Part shown: in pieces, positions 14,521 to 26,584 of the stretch
Numbering within the stretch: position 1 is the stretch's first letter
Layout of the letters: every line of letters starts with the position of its first letter
NCBI RefSeq assembly: GCF_018812025.1
Contig: NC_063052.1
Location: forward strand, 15,268,686 to 15,332,685
Direction: 5' to 3'
DNA length: 64,000 nucleotides
Origin: Megalobrama amblycephala
Lineage: Eukaryota; Chordata; Actinopteri; Cypriniformes; Xenocyprididae
The notes under the pieces: model-generated
Seen by the model: only the letters and a program-made list of their open reading frames with translations
What the model was told of the DNA's origin: nothing
Databases searched by the model: none
Translations under genes and position numbers: made by a program

Positions 14521-15809
14521 GATTTCCCTTTTTTTTATTTATTTATTTTTTTTATTTCGATGTTCCAGAACATACACAGTTCTCTAAAGAACTAAAGTAA
14601 AGTTACATTATAAGAGAAATGATGAAAGTTCCTCTTTATTTTTTAAAGCTAACGTGCAGTTAAAAGTTTTGCTCGGACAAACATCAGACATCAGACATCT
14701 GCTTCTGTGTTGTAATTTAAAATCAGTTCAGATGTTTGTGAACGAATGAATGTAATTTCAGACACAACAAGACTGGAACATCATCCACAGCAGTGCAGTC
14801 ATGTCTAAATTCAGCTGGAACATCATGCAGTGTTTCGGCATTTATCTTTCTCTCTTCCACACAAACATATGCACACATACTGTACACACAATCACACAAT
14901 ATTTTCTAACATTTGCCAACCTTGTTATATGTCACATTTCCCCCACAGCTGCAAATCCACACATTTCCATACTTTAATCCGAATTCTAATTTCTAGAACA
15001 ACAGTGTTCACAGATAAGACGTGAGTGTTGTGTGTCTGGTTTGCGGCAGCAGGATAATCTTGCTCTGGGTGGAGTGGCTCTACTCTAACTACCTTAATCC
15101 TCTCTCTCGTTTTTCCTTTCTCCCTGTCTCCCTTCCTTTTTTCTTGTCGCTTTCCTTCTTCTCCCTCTAGTTCCAGTGCCATGCTCTCCATTAACTCCTC
15201 TCCACAAGAGCTCTGGAGGAGAGGACGCCATTAAACACAGGCCCATTTTAGACGATGGGATTAAAAGGGAAAGAGTTCAGCAGAAGAAAGTGCTGGAATA
15301 AAGTCAACACTCACATCTGGCAAAGAGAGAAGTGCTTCGTATAGAGACAGACGCTCTTCCTAAAGGTGAAGAGAGGAGACAGAATGGCTGGACACACAAC
15401 ACTAAACCTCTCTAGGTGGTTTGGATTGGTTCCCACAGCCCCATCCGTCCCTCTCGAGCTCAATGAAGGCGCTATATCTGAGTGCTCTCAAATCTCCCGC
15501 TGATAAAAAAAAAGAAGACAACACAAGTGTCTAACCAACATCGCAGGAGATGAAGACAGAGAACGAGTCCTGGCTCCGTTGAAGATGACGAATGGCCCTG
15601 CGTTCAGCATTGAGAAGGTGTGCTGTCGCGAGGACGGATCTTCTCAATTCTCGTGCCTAAATACAGAAAAATGGGGCAGGCTATGTAAAAATGCTTTCGG
15701 TTAATTAAGACAAAGTGGGACGCAAATCTATATGACATTTTGCTGGCAACACGCCAAATCTTGCAGTGCTTCCTATTGGGTTTCAAATACGGTTTTCGGG
15801 ATTATTATT
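14521..15809. other. Unique intronic DNA
   Basis: No supported gene. The minus-strand frame 14925-15191 reads through a pyrimidine-rich tract (15085-15170, CTCTCTCTCG...CCTTCTTCTCCC) and is low-complexity. 15190-15600 is GC-richer and unique-looking. Confidence 0.5.
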
Positions 15810-15990
15810 CACTGTAAAAAAATGCTGGGTTAAAAACAACCCAAGTTGGGTTAAATATGGACAAACCCAGTGATTAGGTTGTTTTAACCAGGTTTTTGTT
15901 TGACCATTGTGCTGGGTAGTTTTATTTAACTCAATTATTGTTTAAAAAATAATATATGGCTGGATTAAAAAGGAATATTGTGTGGTGCTG
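15810..15990 (+). repeat. Interspersed repeat (CACTGTAAAAAAATGCTGGG family)
   Basis: Starts CACTGTAAAAAAATGCTGGG and contains repeated AACCCA/TGGGTT words (GGGTTAAAAACAACCC and GGGTTAAATATGG), then TTTGACCATTGTGCTGGG. One intact end is visible; the far end is lost. I recognise this as a common cyprinid repeat. Confidence 0.7.
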
Positions 15991-16005
15991 TAGAGCTGGA
16001 GAGAC

Positions 16006-16969
16006 TTAAAGGTGCCCTAGAACTTCTTTTTAAAAGATGTAATATAAGTCTAAGGTGTCCCCTGAATGTGTCTGTGAAGTTTCAGCTCAAAATACCCCAT
16101 AGATTGTTTTTAATTCATTTTTTAACTGCCTATTTTGGGGCATCATTAACTATGCACCGATATATAGGTTGCGGCCCCTTTAAATCTCCCGCTCCCCCTC
16201 CCCCGGAGCTTGAACAGCATAAACACAGTTCACACAGCTAATATAACCCTCAAAATGGATCTTTACAAGATATTCGTCATGCATGCTGCATGCATACATC
16301 GGATCATGTGAGTATTGTATTTATTTGGATGTTTACATTTGATTCTGAATGAGTTTGAGGCTATGCTGCGTGGCTAAAGCTAACATTACACACTGTTGGA
16401 GAGATTTATAAAGAATGAAGATGTGTTTATGAATTATACAGACTGCAAGTGTTTAAAAATGAAAATAACGACAGTCTTGTCTCCGTGAATACAGTAATAA
16501 ACGATAGTAACTTTAACCACATTTAACAGTACATTAGCAACATGCTAACGAAACATTTAGAAAGACAATTTACAAATATCACTAAAAATATCATGTTATC
16601 ATGGATCATGTCAGTTATTATCGCTTCATCTGCCATTTTTCGCTATTGTCCTTGCTTGCTTACCTAGTCTGATGATTCAGCTGTGCACAGATCCAGACGT
16701 TAATACTGGCTGCCCTTGTCTAATGCCTTGAACATGGGCTGGCATATGCAAATATTGGGGGCGTACATATTAATGATCCCGACTGTTACGTAACAGTCGG
16801 TGTTATGTTGAGATTCGCCTGTTCTTCGGAGGTCTTTTAAACAAATGAGATTTATATAAGGAGGAAACAATGGAGTTTGAAACCCAATGTATGTCATTTC
16901 CATGTACTGAACTCTTGTTATTCAACTATGCCAATATAAATTCAATATTTAATTCTAGGGCACCTTTAA
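16006..16969 (+). mobile_element. TTAAAGGTGCCCTAG miniature transposon, copy 1
   Basis: TTAAAGGTGCCCTAGAA at the left and TTCTAGGGCACCTTTAA at the right form terminal inverted repeats with TTAA on both sides. About 960 bp, no transposase. A second copy in the same orientation is at 26585-27558 and matches over almost its whole length (e.g. GTCATGCATGCTGCATGCAT, AACATGCTAACGAAACATTT, GTTACGTAACAGTCGG). The minus-strand frame 16700-16903 is inside the element and recurs in copy 2, but it is short and domain-free. Confidence 0.9.
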
Positions 16970-17741
16970 AATAATATAATATACCGACTATACTGACTTA
17001 TATCAGTATAGGGTCTAACATACATGTTGTTGATTTTGATGAATTAACAAGTTTACACAATTCTTCCTCTCCTATAGCAATAAATGAAAGGATTTTTTGT
17101 GCACTGCCTGAAGCGATACTGTAGTAGACAATTGCATGTTTATAATTTTCTCTCTAATATTATCAATCTTGCAAGTAAAGAAGTTCATAAAGTCATTACT
17201 GCTGTGCTGTTTAGAAACATTTGGGATTTAAGCTTTATTTCTCATTAATTTACCCTTATGGAAAGAAAATATATTTTTCCCTATATATGAATCATCAATA
17301 TATTACATGATTTAACAGTATATTTGAAAATATACAAAAAAAAAATATATTGCGTAAATATATTACAATATTGTAATGACTGAGACACAATTATTTGTTA
17401 GTTAACCAACAGTTTTAAGTCTGGCTTCCATCCCCCGAGAAGTTCTCAGTTACAAGTTTTATTGCACCAAAGAATGCGGCTGCCGCATGGAGAGCAGAGA
17501 CACACAAAAACATGCATCTTTCCTGCATTATCCACACATAACACAGACTCTCTTGCATTAATGTATAGACAGAATGTTCTATAAATGAACATGCACTTTC
17601 CCAGGAAATGGTATCCATTATTACTGTTGCTGTATTACAGTCATTGTATTCACGTATGTATGTGTATGTTTTATGATACATTTAAGGTAATTTCAATCAT
17701 GCCATGTTTAGTGTCTATGGGTTCATATCGGAAAGATTTAA
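16970..17741. other. AT-rich unique DNA
   Basis: No supported gene. Frames at 17415-17681 (minus) and 17585-17815 (plus) overlap on opposite strands and show no domain. Confidence 0.45.
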
Positions 17742-18400
17742 ATGCTTGTGTATGCGGTATGTCCATACCTGTGCAACCCATCAGTATTACAAGAATCTTT
17801 AATAGTTCTTATTGAAAAACTCAGCTTGTTAATCTTTCTTGGTCGTAAAAGCCCTGGCAGGAGGTGTGTTGTCGCCCACAAATACAACACCTTCACTGGC
17901 TACATCAACTTTAAGAGGTTGGACTTTGACCAGAGGTTAAAAGCTAGAGAACAATGCCACTCCCTCTCTTTCCTTGCTTCTGGGACGTCAGATGTCTCCT
18001 TGCTGCAGGCCTTTTCAGGCCAAGGCCTACAAACCAACCATGTGCTCAACATCCAACATAGAAAAGACTGGCAACAACTTCAGACGAAATCCTCAAGATT
18101 TATCCTCAACCTGCAGATCCGACGCTCCTTAGCCTAAAGGCATCTTGCAAGTATCGTACATTTGAACACTAAACAGCGATTTAGTATTGCTATTGCTGAA
18201 GAAACTGATGATTCCTTTCCAGATTGTCTTTGACTTTTTCCTATAGCTCTAGTAACAGTACCTCTTCCGGTTCAACTCTATCATTACTACGTATGTGTGT
18301 GACCTTTGTGTATGTTATGTGTTTGTGAGTTAATAAAGACTGTGCACAATACCTGTTTGGTTCTGACTCCGTCTGCTAATAAATTGCCTCTTAAGTGATT
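17742..18400 (+). other. Possible retrocopy or old element tail: 131-codon frame and AATAAA
   Basis: A 131-codon plus-strand frame (17742-18137) sits in sequence less AT-rich than its flanks and is followed by AATAAA within GTTAATAAAGACTGTGC at about 18331-18347. The protein has no domain I recognise; its latter part includes KAREQCHSLSFLASG. The layout resembles the 3' end of a transcript copy or retroelement, but there is no poly-A tail or target duplication I can point to. Confidence 0.3.
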
Positions 18401-18483
18401 TAGATCCTGACTACGTGCTCTAAGTAGCACGGTACAATAAGAATGTTATTTTTCCATAACCTGGAAATGAACATTTCTTAGAA

Positions 18484-19693
18484 TTAACACTCTGAGGTCT
18501 GAAAACGCGCCGGCGCGTTTTGCAGGTTTTTTTTCACATTGCAGCAAAACAGACTTAAAATACTCCATCATTTTTTGTCATAGAGACATAAGTAATATAT
18601 CAATTGAAACTATAGAATATCTTCTTTTATTTGTATACACTCAGAGTAAAAACACAATGTTGTGATTTTTGTAAAATAAAGAAAACTAACATGATGCGTG
18701 ATTTCTCCTCTCCCTCTGAACGAAGTCCAATATGATAGTTCTCAGAAAATGAACTGTAACTTAGTGAATACTAATCACAGAAAAATTAAACTTATGTCTA
18801 AAAAAACGTTAAGATGTCAGGTTTTAAATCATGTAAGTTCTTCTTCTTTTAGATGAATTTGTGGACTAAAAATGCACAGAGAGCGCCCTCCGACTTCAAG
18901 GATGAATTGAAAACACCAGCGCTCATAGTAATGACAATGAATATTAAATAAATATAACTCCTCTGTATAGAAAATTGACATAAGCATATGAGAATCCAAT
19001 ATTTCTCCAAATGTGCATGCTTTTAAACTAAAAGCCTATATTCAGACTCTTTGCATCACAGAAATACATTATATTTTAAAGTATAATATAAAACCATTAC
19101 TTTATATTGTAATAATATTTTTCTGTATGTTTCATATATCATGATGAGCTTGAGACATCACAGAAGGTTTTTTTCACAGCCTACCTGACTGAAATGCCTC
19201 ATTAATATGCAAGTCATTTCAGCTCATTACTATGCAATTCTTTTGTCTTCTCAGGTGAGAATGGCCCATTATTCAGTGGTGATTCACGCCTCCACGCATA
19301 CTGTGTTTCTTGGCAAAAAGTGTCTTACAAAAACTAAATCAATATATTGTTTTATATGAAGGAGTAGGCAGCATAATTTTTACATAATTTTGAAGCAAAA
19401 ACTCTAGTTTTCAACCTCCAATACCCTAAAGTCTTGTAAACACAGATTTACTATACTTTTTTTGGCCTTATTTCAGTGACTTAAGTTTTTTGTTTTTTCA
19501 ATAACCACGCATAAATGTTATTCCTTCAAAAACACAAACATGTACATACATGTTCCTCACATATTATTGTAGCCTAGTTTGTGCTGAATACAGTGTAATG
19601 ACACTTTTTCCATTAATATGTTTATGAACAACTGAAAAAAGCATGTCAAAACTTCTCCAGGCCCCAAATCAGCCTCAGACTCCAGAGGGTTAA
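18484..19693. mobile_element. piggyBac-like non-autonomous element
   Basis: Flanked by TTAA at 18484-18487 and 19690-19693. The left end reads CACTCTGAGGTCTGA and the right end, read inward on the other strand, CCCTCTGGAGTCTGA, a diverged inverted-repeat pair. TTAA target duplication with CCCT-type termini is diagnostic of the piggyBac superfamily. About 1.2 kb, A/T-rich, no transposase frame. Confidence 0.8.
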
Positions 19694-20466
19694 TAAACAA
19701 TCAACACTGAGTGTTCACTAGACAACAGGTTAATTGATTGTAATATTAAGCTTAATGTAGCTATATCCAGTTAATCTGATTAACAGATTCACATATTCAT
19801 AATTAATAATCATATTGACTTATGAATAATTATTAATATTTCCCCTTTGAGTTAATTTGCTACAATATATAGAATAATACATAAGGAATTGCAGCTTTTC
19901 ATATATTGAAAAAATATGTGATAATATATATACTAATATATCATAATGTATGCAATTTTATATTCAGTAATACACTTCATAATATATAGATTTATATGTG
20001 ATCAGATATGGTACTGCATGCATAATATATTGCAGACATATTTACTCATGCAGTATAAACTCATATATGTTAAAATATATTATGTAACACATTTCTTATA
20101 TTTTATAATAATTTACATTTTAAATGTTTCATATTTTTAAGTTAGTTAACAAAAGCACACTTGCATGTACTAAAGAGACCATCACTGTGCATGCACAGTT
20201 GTTATTTTTTAAATAAAGTTAATATAGCCTTAATGATGTTCAGCCAATCATAACCTAACCACAGGCTCTACTCTTCAGCACAATGGTAACCCCAAAAACT
20301 CACACATACCAGAAAACCTTTTAAAATTTCAAAATAATACAACTTTAAACACTAACAGATCTCCCCCTTTATCAATACTGAGCAAAACACATGAAATACC
20401 ACTTAATTTTAACATTTACTCTCCTTTAACAGTCAGAAGCAAAGCATGCTGGGAACTAGAAGTCTG
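19694..20466. other. AT-rich DNA with TATATA words
   Basis: Many ATATAT/CATATAT words and no supported gene. The frame 19946-20140 is low-complexity. Confidence 0.5.
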
Positions 20467-20883
20467 TTGTAACCTAGGGTGACCATATGTGCCATTTTCC
20501 CAGGACGCGTCCTGTCCAGGATTTCTAAATTGCCTAAAATGGCTTGAGCCCTTGCCTCTTTAATCGTGAAAGTGGTCATATCGATATGCCCCCGGGAACG
20601 CGATTTCTAAACGGAGGTCTGTGCGAGCCACTGTTCTTATTGACAGTCTTCATGCAATGCATTAAAATGTTGTCGTATTTGCAATGCTTTAACCGTAGAT
20701 CCAGCCTTCTCGCAAGCCACGATTGGTCGATTATGTATAATGCACGCTATTGGTAAAATAATTTTTTAGTCATTACCTTCTGCAAATATGAAAACAAAAC
20801 TACAACTACATTTTATGCAACTTAAAAATCCTGGACAGGACGCGTCCTGGGAAAATGGCACATATGGTCACCCTATTGTAACT
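20467..20883. mobile_element. hAT-type MITE with 8-bp target duplication
   Basis: The element 20475-20875 is bounded by TAGGGTGACCATATGTGCC and its exact inverse; the inverted repeats match perfectly for about 50 bp, through the inner palindrome AGGACGCGTCCT to CTGTCCAGGAT. Flanks are TTGTAACC (20467-20474) and TTGTAACT (20876-20883), an 8-bp target duplication with one mismatch, as expected of hAT transposons. About 300 bp of internal DNA without transposase. Confidence 0.88.
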
Positions 20884-21370
20884 CATTCCATGAATGTGTG
20901 TATATGTGTGTGTACAATACATTCACATTTATATGGGAACATGTATGTGCAATATATGTACACAATAAAGGATAAAACTTTATGAATGTAATGCTATTTT
21001 AGTCTTCATTTATACATATTTTATATGTATCAATATATAGCCATACATGGTCAATGCATATATTGCAGTATATTGAAAAATATAAGCACTAGTTTCCCAT
21101 ATATGGAAATGTATTATGCAATATATCGCATTATATTTTGCAGTATTTTTCCATATATTTTTGTTCCGTAAGTGTAGCCACTGTTTCAAATAAATACCTA
21201 GGGTTGTGTTTATTCTCTTCTAAGAGAGTTGAAAAATAAGCAGATCTAGTAGTTAAGGCCTTTCTGAATGCATTAATGCTTTCCTTCCATGAAATGTGAA
21301 AAACCTCTATTTGAAACAAGACTTGAGTAATACTTAAGACATTACTATAAATTATCAACACAACTGTTTC
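20884..21370. other. AT-rich DNA, nothing recognised
   Basis: Repeated TATATG/CATATA words, no gene or RNA. Confidence 0.5.
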
Positions 21371-21520
21371 TATTTTATTCCTGTGATCAAAGCTGAATTT
21401 TCAGCATCATTACTCCAGATCCTTCAGAAATCATTCTGATATGATGATTTGCTGCTCAAGAAACATTTCTGATTATTACCAATGTTGAAAACAGTTCGTA
21501 TTTTTGTGGAAACTGTGATA
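21371..21520 (-). repeat. Arm of the GATTTCTGAAGGATC fold-back family
   Basis: Minus-strand match to the 5195-5430 sequence: GATCAAAGCTGAATTTTCAG, CATCATTACTCCAG and CCTTCAGAAATCATTCTGAT are visible on the plus strand. The CAGTGTCACATGAT segment is deleted in this copy. Confidence 0.8.
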
Positions 21521-22129
21521 TTGTTTTATTCTCAAGTTAAAGTTGTGCAGATACTCAGTTCATGATATATAAGCTGGCCAGGTTTTGTGTTCTCAATTTT
21601 AAATGTTCACAAATCTATGAACATTTTTTGGATTCATATGGTAAAATATGCTAACAGCACTGAATGTACTACAACTCTGTCAATGGTGGCGGTTCCAATT
21701 CTGCAAAAATCTTCAACACGCAGATTTCCCGTGGCCAACAAGCTCAGTGTGTACAATGAGAATGGAAGACTTTCTTCTAGTTTAGTACAATAAGTCTTTC
21801 ATATTTATGCAGCACACACACAATGCGGCATGAGGTGTGCTTTCCTGGCAGATGCAAACTCAAAAATGAACAGAGAGGAAGAATGAAAAGTGAGAATAAG
21901 AATCATATTGCAGTGATGGGCGGCAGAGATCATGAGCTGATGAGAGCGACACTCCTGTTAGAAAAGAGAGAGAGAGAGAGAAAGGGATAGAATGGTGGTT
22001 TGTGGATGGTTACTACCAGACCCAAACAAAACTCTCTGATATAAGTCTATTAATATATCCACGGCAGCTTAAAAATCCCGAGGTGTATTAAACACCCATA
22101 TATTTTTTAGAGTTTGCTCGAATAGGCCT
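21521..22129. other. Unique intronic DNA
   Basis: No supported gene; a short (GA)n run at about 21966-21981. The frame at 21587-21793 has no domain. Confidence 0.45.
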
Positions 22130-22745
22130 AAAGCTGCAGCGTGAACGGCTCAGAAGCCTGCGCTCTCAAAAGAAGGGAGGACGTATCGTGCATTTGCTTT
22201 ATAACCAGACAGCTTTGTTATGAATCGCTGCCCTGAGTGTGACAAATGACTATAAAAGGGACTATCACAATAAACCAGAAAGAGAGGAACACTCCAAACA
22301 CTCCACGCACGCGCTCGCTCTGTAATTATGTGAAGGAAGGGTGTAAATAAAACAGGCTGGGCTTTTATCGCGGCTCTCTGTAATTGATTTGCTAGATGCG
22401 CTTTGTTGCTAATGGCCAGAGGATACGTCTCTGACCTGTACTGAAGAGACACAGCGAGGGCAGCAAGGCACGACGGGGGTGGTTTGATTTGATTTGTCGG
22501 GGTGTTGAAACGTTTGGCGCGCCTCGACTTAATCACAAGGCTTAATTAAAAACCGGCAGCGTGCGGGGTTGGACGGGTGACTCCCTCGCCGCATGCAAAT
22601 ACCACCTGTCCAGACCACATCATTAAATAAAGAAAAAACTCTACCGGCTACCACTGGCGGCCATAATTAAGCGTAAAATTGGGCTAATAACGAACGTGTC
22701 ATGGGTGAGCATGCTATCAGATATTATAATAAGCCAGACTTTGTG
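22130..22745. promoter_or_regulatory. Enhancer-like conserved-looking non-coding block
   Basis: Unique, GC-richer than its flanks and dense in developmental transcription-factor words: TAATTGATTT (near 22383), TTAATTAAAAACC (22541), ATGCAAAT (octamer, about 22594), CACCTG E-box (22603), CATAATTAAG (22661). The minus frame at 22150-22536 has no domain. I infer a candidate cis-regulatory element of this gene or a neighbour; conservation was not tested. Confidence 0.35.
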
Positions 22746-23002
22746 AAATCAGGGAGGAGATGATGGACATTTACAGCTTAGTCATTTTAGTTTTATTATT
22801 TTGAATTAGCTTTTATTGTTATATATTTTTTTTTTTTAAATTTTTTTCAGTTTTACTTTTCTTTATTTCCAGTTAATAATTTTAGTGCTTCAAATAAAAA
22901 TTTTATTTCTAATTTTCATTTAGTTTATGTTTTTCAACTAATATTTATATTTTGATTCATTTCAGCTTCATTTCAATTAACATTTAAATTTTTTTTCAAA
23001 AG

Positions 23003-23110
23003 GGCTGTCAAGTGATTAAATCAATTACATGATGTGCAGATTAATTAATCTAATTAATTGCAAATTAATCGCACATCAAATTTGGCTGAGAAATTACCTC
23101 TAAAACATAA
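23003..23110 (+). repeat. Interspersed repeat fragment (GGGCTGTCAAGTGATTAA family)
   Basis: GGGCTGTCAAGTGATTAA, then AATTAATTGCAAATTAATCG and CATCAAATTTGGCTGAGAAA: a cyprinid repeat with a palindromic ATTAATTAATC core. One end only. Confidence 0.55.
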
Positions 23111-23860
23111 TTTAAAGTCATTATTGTGTTAAATGAGAAAAGCATCAAATATATATTACAAAAAGTAGCTTTTATTTAAGAAATATATTTAATTCAACAT
23201 AGAATTTATTAGACAAACTTTTATGCTCACTGTTAGTTTAAGTTAATGATAAACTTGGTCAGAACCACCTGAAGTTTGGAGAGACTGTGGAATTTGGAAA
23301 TACAGTTTGATGGTTTTAATTGAGAACCAGACTAGTCTAGGCAATAAACAAAACCTTAATAAATCTAATTCCCAATAAATGCACTTCGAATGTGGCGTTT
23401 CCACAGTCTGATTCCAGGGTTAGTTTGCATAACACAGGTGCACGGCATTGAAAGCAAGCACATTTACACACAGGAAATTGCAAGAGATACAGCTAGAGAC
23501 ATAAATCGTAAAGACATCCAAATCTTTGTGCGGCACGCAATGTGCAAACAGAGAATATTAAATTAAGACTCTGAGCATAGAGGTTGTTTTTATGCATCAA
23601 ATAAGCCTGGCATCACACTGTAAACAACACACCATTACTTCTGTTATGACCAGCACCTAAGCTATGCTTTTTTCTTTTTTTTTTTTTAAACCAGACAATG
23701 TTTTTCTGCCAGACACTGCTAGATATGCTGCAGTCTGCAATATATTAAGCAGTAAATTTGTATTGTGTTTGATTTCACAGCCACAGATATGGGCCAGCTG
23801 TACACTCTGTTCTCCATGTTCAAACCGTCAGTATTTGGGAATGAGGACCACATTTAGTAA
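23111..23860. other. Unique intronic DNA
   Basis: No supported gene; an oligo-T tract at 23669-23687. The frame 23664-23903 starts in that tract and runs into a repeat. Confidence 0.45.
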
Positions 23861-24035
23861 AAGGACACTTAAAAGGACAACTTTGTACCTTATTAACCCC
23901 TAAAAAGTGCATTTTAGTACTTTAGAGTGGTAATATGTACCCTTTTATGAATAAATAAGGTACAAAGTTGTCATTTTAATGATACTGCCCAAGTGACAAG
24001 CTGTTGTACCCCTAAAGGTACAATTTTTCTGAGTG
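23861..24035. repeat. GTACAA/TTGTAC inverted repeat fragment
   Basis: AAGGACAACTTTGTACCTTA and AAGGTACAAAGTTGTCATTT face each other around a 50-bp centre, followed by TGTACCCCTAAAGGTACAAT. It resembles the remains of a fold-back element common in cyprinids. Confidence 0.55.
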
Positions 24036-24417
24036 TTTAAAGACCCCCTGTGGTGAAAATCAAGTATTTAATGTTGTTTACATGTGGTGTTTTGCTTTAA
24101 TATGCTTTAAGACAAACCATGTGCATAAGTCAACACCATTGCTGAGTATTTTCTCTTATAAGCAACACATTATTAGCTGTTAGATCACATAGTCAAGCAA
24201 AAGACATCATATTAATTACCGTTATGTGTCCAACGTTGTAAAAAGCGATACCATTGTTCAGCGTTTACCTCAGTAAGTTGACCGAGTGGATCTCTGAGCT
24301 CATGCGAGTGAGTGGAGGCGGGGCTAATTATCATATTCATAGATCTGCGTATAAATGAGGCAAGGGTGTAGAGTTACATTCAAGCTATTTTAAGGCATTC
24401 AAATTTTTTTGTCAAAT
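24036..24417 (+). repeat. Interspersed repeat (AAAGACCCCCTGTGGTGAAA family)
   Basis: Starts AAAGACCCCCTGTGGTGAAA, then ACATGTGGTGTTTTGCTTTA, GGCGGGGCTAATTATCATAT and AGAGTTACATTCAAGCTATT. I recognise this as a dispersed cyprinid repeat; superfamily not determined. Confidence 0.55.
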
Positions 24418-24639
24418 GAAAAAACTTTTATATATGTAATTTTAGTGAACAAGATGAGTTTTAAGGGATTCTTTAATTGTCCTATAGCAGATGAGCAGAT
24501 TAAAAAGATTACCCATGTCCTACATATGTTAATGATGTGAATAATAAGAACGTGTTGAATGCAGTTTTTTTGACTTCTGAAAATTTCACTTCGGTTATAG
24601 AAATGAACCATTTGAAAGTAACTATATTTAGGGCCCCAA

Positions 24640-25018
24640 ACAGGCCTGGCAAACTTATTCTTACACTTTTTCTTGCTTATTTTTGTCTTTTCATGAAAAA
24701 TATCTACATTTTTTAAATCAAGATTCATTTACATGAGAAGCAAAATGATATAAAGTATTATTTTCTGAAAAATAAATGAGCATAAAAAAATAAATGAGTT
24801 TGTGCTTAAAACAAGAACAAATATCAACAGATATTTTTTTCTCATTTTAAGCACAAACTTAATTCATTTTGATGATTTTTTTCTTCCCCAGAAAACAATA
24901 CATAATATCGAAGTCATTTTGCTTTTAGTAAATGTATCTTGGTTTAAGAATGATTAGTTATTTGTTCTGGAAAACAAGACAAAAATACCGATTAAGAAAG
25001 TCATTTTTTGCAGTGTAT
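24640..25018. repeat. Fold-back repeat ending TTTTTTGCAGTG
   Basis: Two halves are inverted copies: GAGTTTGTGCTTAAAACAAG near 24797 pairs with CTCATTTTAAGCACAAACTT near 24841. The outer parts (CTTGCTTATTTTTGTC and AAAACAAGACAAAAAT) also pair. The right end reads AGAAAGTCATTTTTTGCAGT. A related half-copy lies at 31390-31600. No coding capacity. Confidence 0.65.
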
Positions 25019-25703
25019 GCCTGTGTGAACAAAAGACTGCCGATCTACACAAACAGCTCTAAATACTACAACAAATGACATTACATATCATATAAAACGT
25101 GCTTATACTGACAAACAGTCAAAACAACTGGGGTAATCTATTGCCCACAACTGAGGGTGGGATAATGATCCATCCATCACGGGTTTATTGGAACACCATT
25201 GGCTAAAAGGAGGCACCATCTGTGTTCCTCCGTCTGGCCTCTGTCAGAACAGGTGACGGCAGCATCGCTCCTTCTGCTTCTCATCATCTCGCTCTCAGCC
25301 AAAATGCAACATCTCAACGCTAACAGGGCCTGTAAAATATGAGCATCTCTTGCCATGGTGAGCCCACGCTCGGTTTGGACAGATCACTCAACGTGGAAAC
25401 ATCTGAGGTGGAAAGAGGATGCACAGCACTTATTTCTGTGCTGACACACGGCCGGCTGTGACTGGTTCTTCGTTATCAGGACGAGAGGGAGGTGAGCAAT
25501 TAAGATGGGTAATTACATAAGGGGATGACAACAAGATGGAGTGAGAGGAAAAATGTAGGGAGTGTGTGCTGCATAAAATGCCTTCATCTGTATTTTTGTA
25601 AGGCTTTTGTTGAAGATAAGAAAAAAACTGCCACTGGAGTGAGAACAATTCATTTATTGCAAGATATATTCTTTGAAAACTAGTCTTGGTGTCTTACTGT
25701 TAG
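25019..25703. other. Unique intronic DNA
   Basis: No supported gene. The minus frame 25430-25648 has no domain. 25190-25420 is GC-richer. Confidence 0.45.
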
Positions 25704-25771
25704 ATAGATAGAACAGCATATAGAATGAATGATAGATAAAATGATAGAACGATAGATAAAACTACAGAATA

Positions 25772-25844
<73 letters not shown>

Positions 25845-25872
25845 CAGATAGATAGACAGATAGATAGACAGA
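25704..25872. repeat. (GATA)n microsatellite
   Basis: Long TAGA/GATA run (core 25770-25840) with GACA interruptions towards the right. The LSIYLSIY frame on the minus strand is its translation. Confidence 0.97.
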
Positions 25873-26400
25873 GACACATTTCACTCTATGAATCAAAGGC
25901 AGCTGAAGATCAATCAGGCAGAAAAGCAAAAAGGCCTTTCAATGAAGTGGCTTTAATCTCCTCACAATGTTTTCATCACACTGAAAGTCAGTGTCATAAA
26001 GAGGCCCAGGGGCTTAATAACTACCCCTGTGAAGAGTGTAAATCTTTAATAGGGGGCAAACTAAGCCTGCAGCTACTCTGAAACACACTCACACATACTT
26101 GAAACGGGCACAACCAGCTTGACATCCTCACAGAAGGAACTACAGCAGTGCATCAGCTACTTACAAATAAGTCTCATTGGTACCCACCCTTCAGGCAGGC
26201 CTTGTCTGTAAATATTTATAAACCGATTTTTATCAAGACCCAAACTGATTTAAGCCAATTTGCTCTCCATGAGTCAGTGAGATTCTGATATACTGTGAGC
26301 TGACGCAAGAGCGAACTCACAACAATTAGATCACAGCTGCGACATTATTCACGGAGAGAAAGAGAAACAGGAACTGAATGAGCAAAATAAAACTCCAGGC
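25873..26400. other. Unique intronic DNA
   Basis: No supported gene; moderately complex unique sequence. Confidence 0.45.
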
Positions 26401-26460
26401 CACAATTCCAGGGTGTTGTGAGTGATTGCCAAGTTGTTGCTATGTGGTTGCTAGGTCACC
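26401..26460 (+). repeat. TTGCTA-type short repeat fragment
   Basis: GTTGTTGCTATGTGGTTGCT with a related GGTGTTGTGAGTGATTGC just before it: a remnant of a GTTGCTA-rich cyprinid minisatellite. Confidence 0.45.
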
Positions 26461-26584
26461 ACTGAATGATGAATTTTAATATTTCTTTCATTTACTCTCA
26501 TGTGTACACTTGTAAAGAAATTCTGAAGACTGAATCGGTGTCAGAATGGACTAAGCTTCTAAAGCTTCAAAAAAGGCAGAATTG

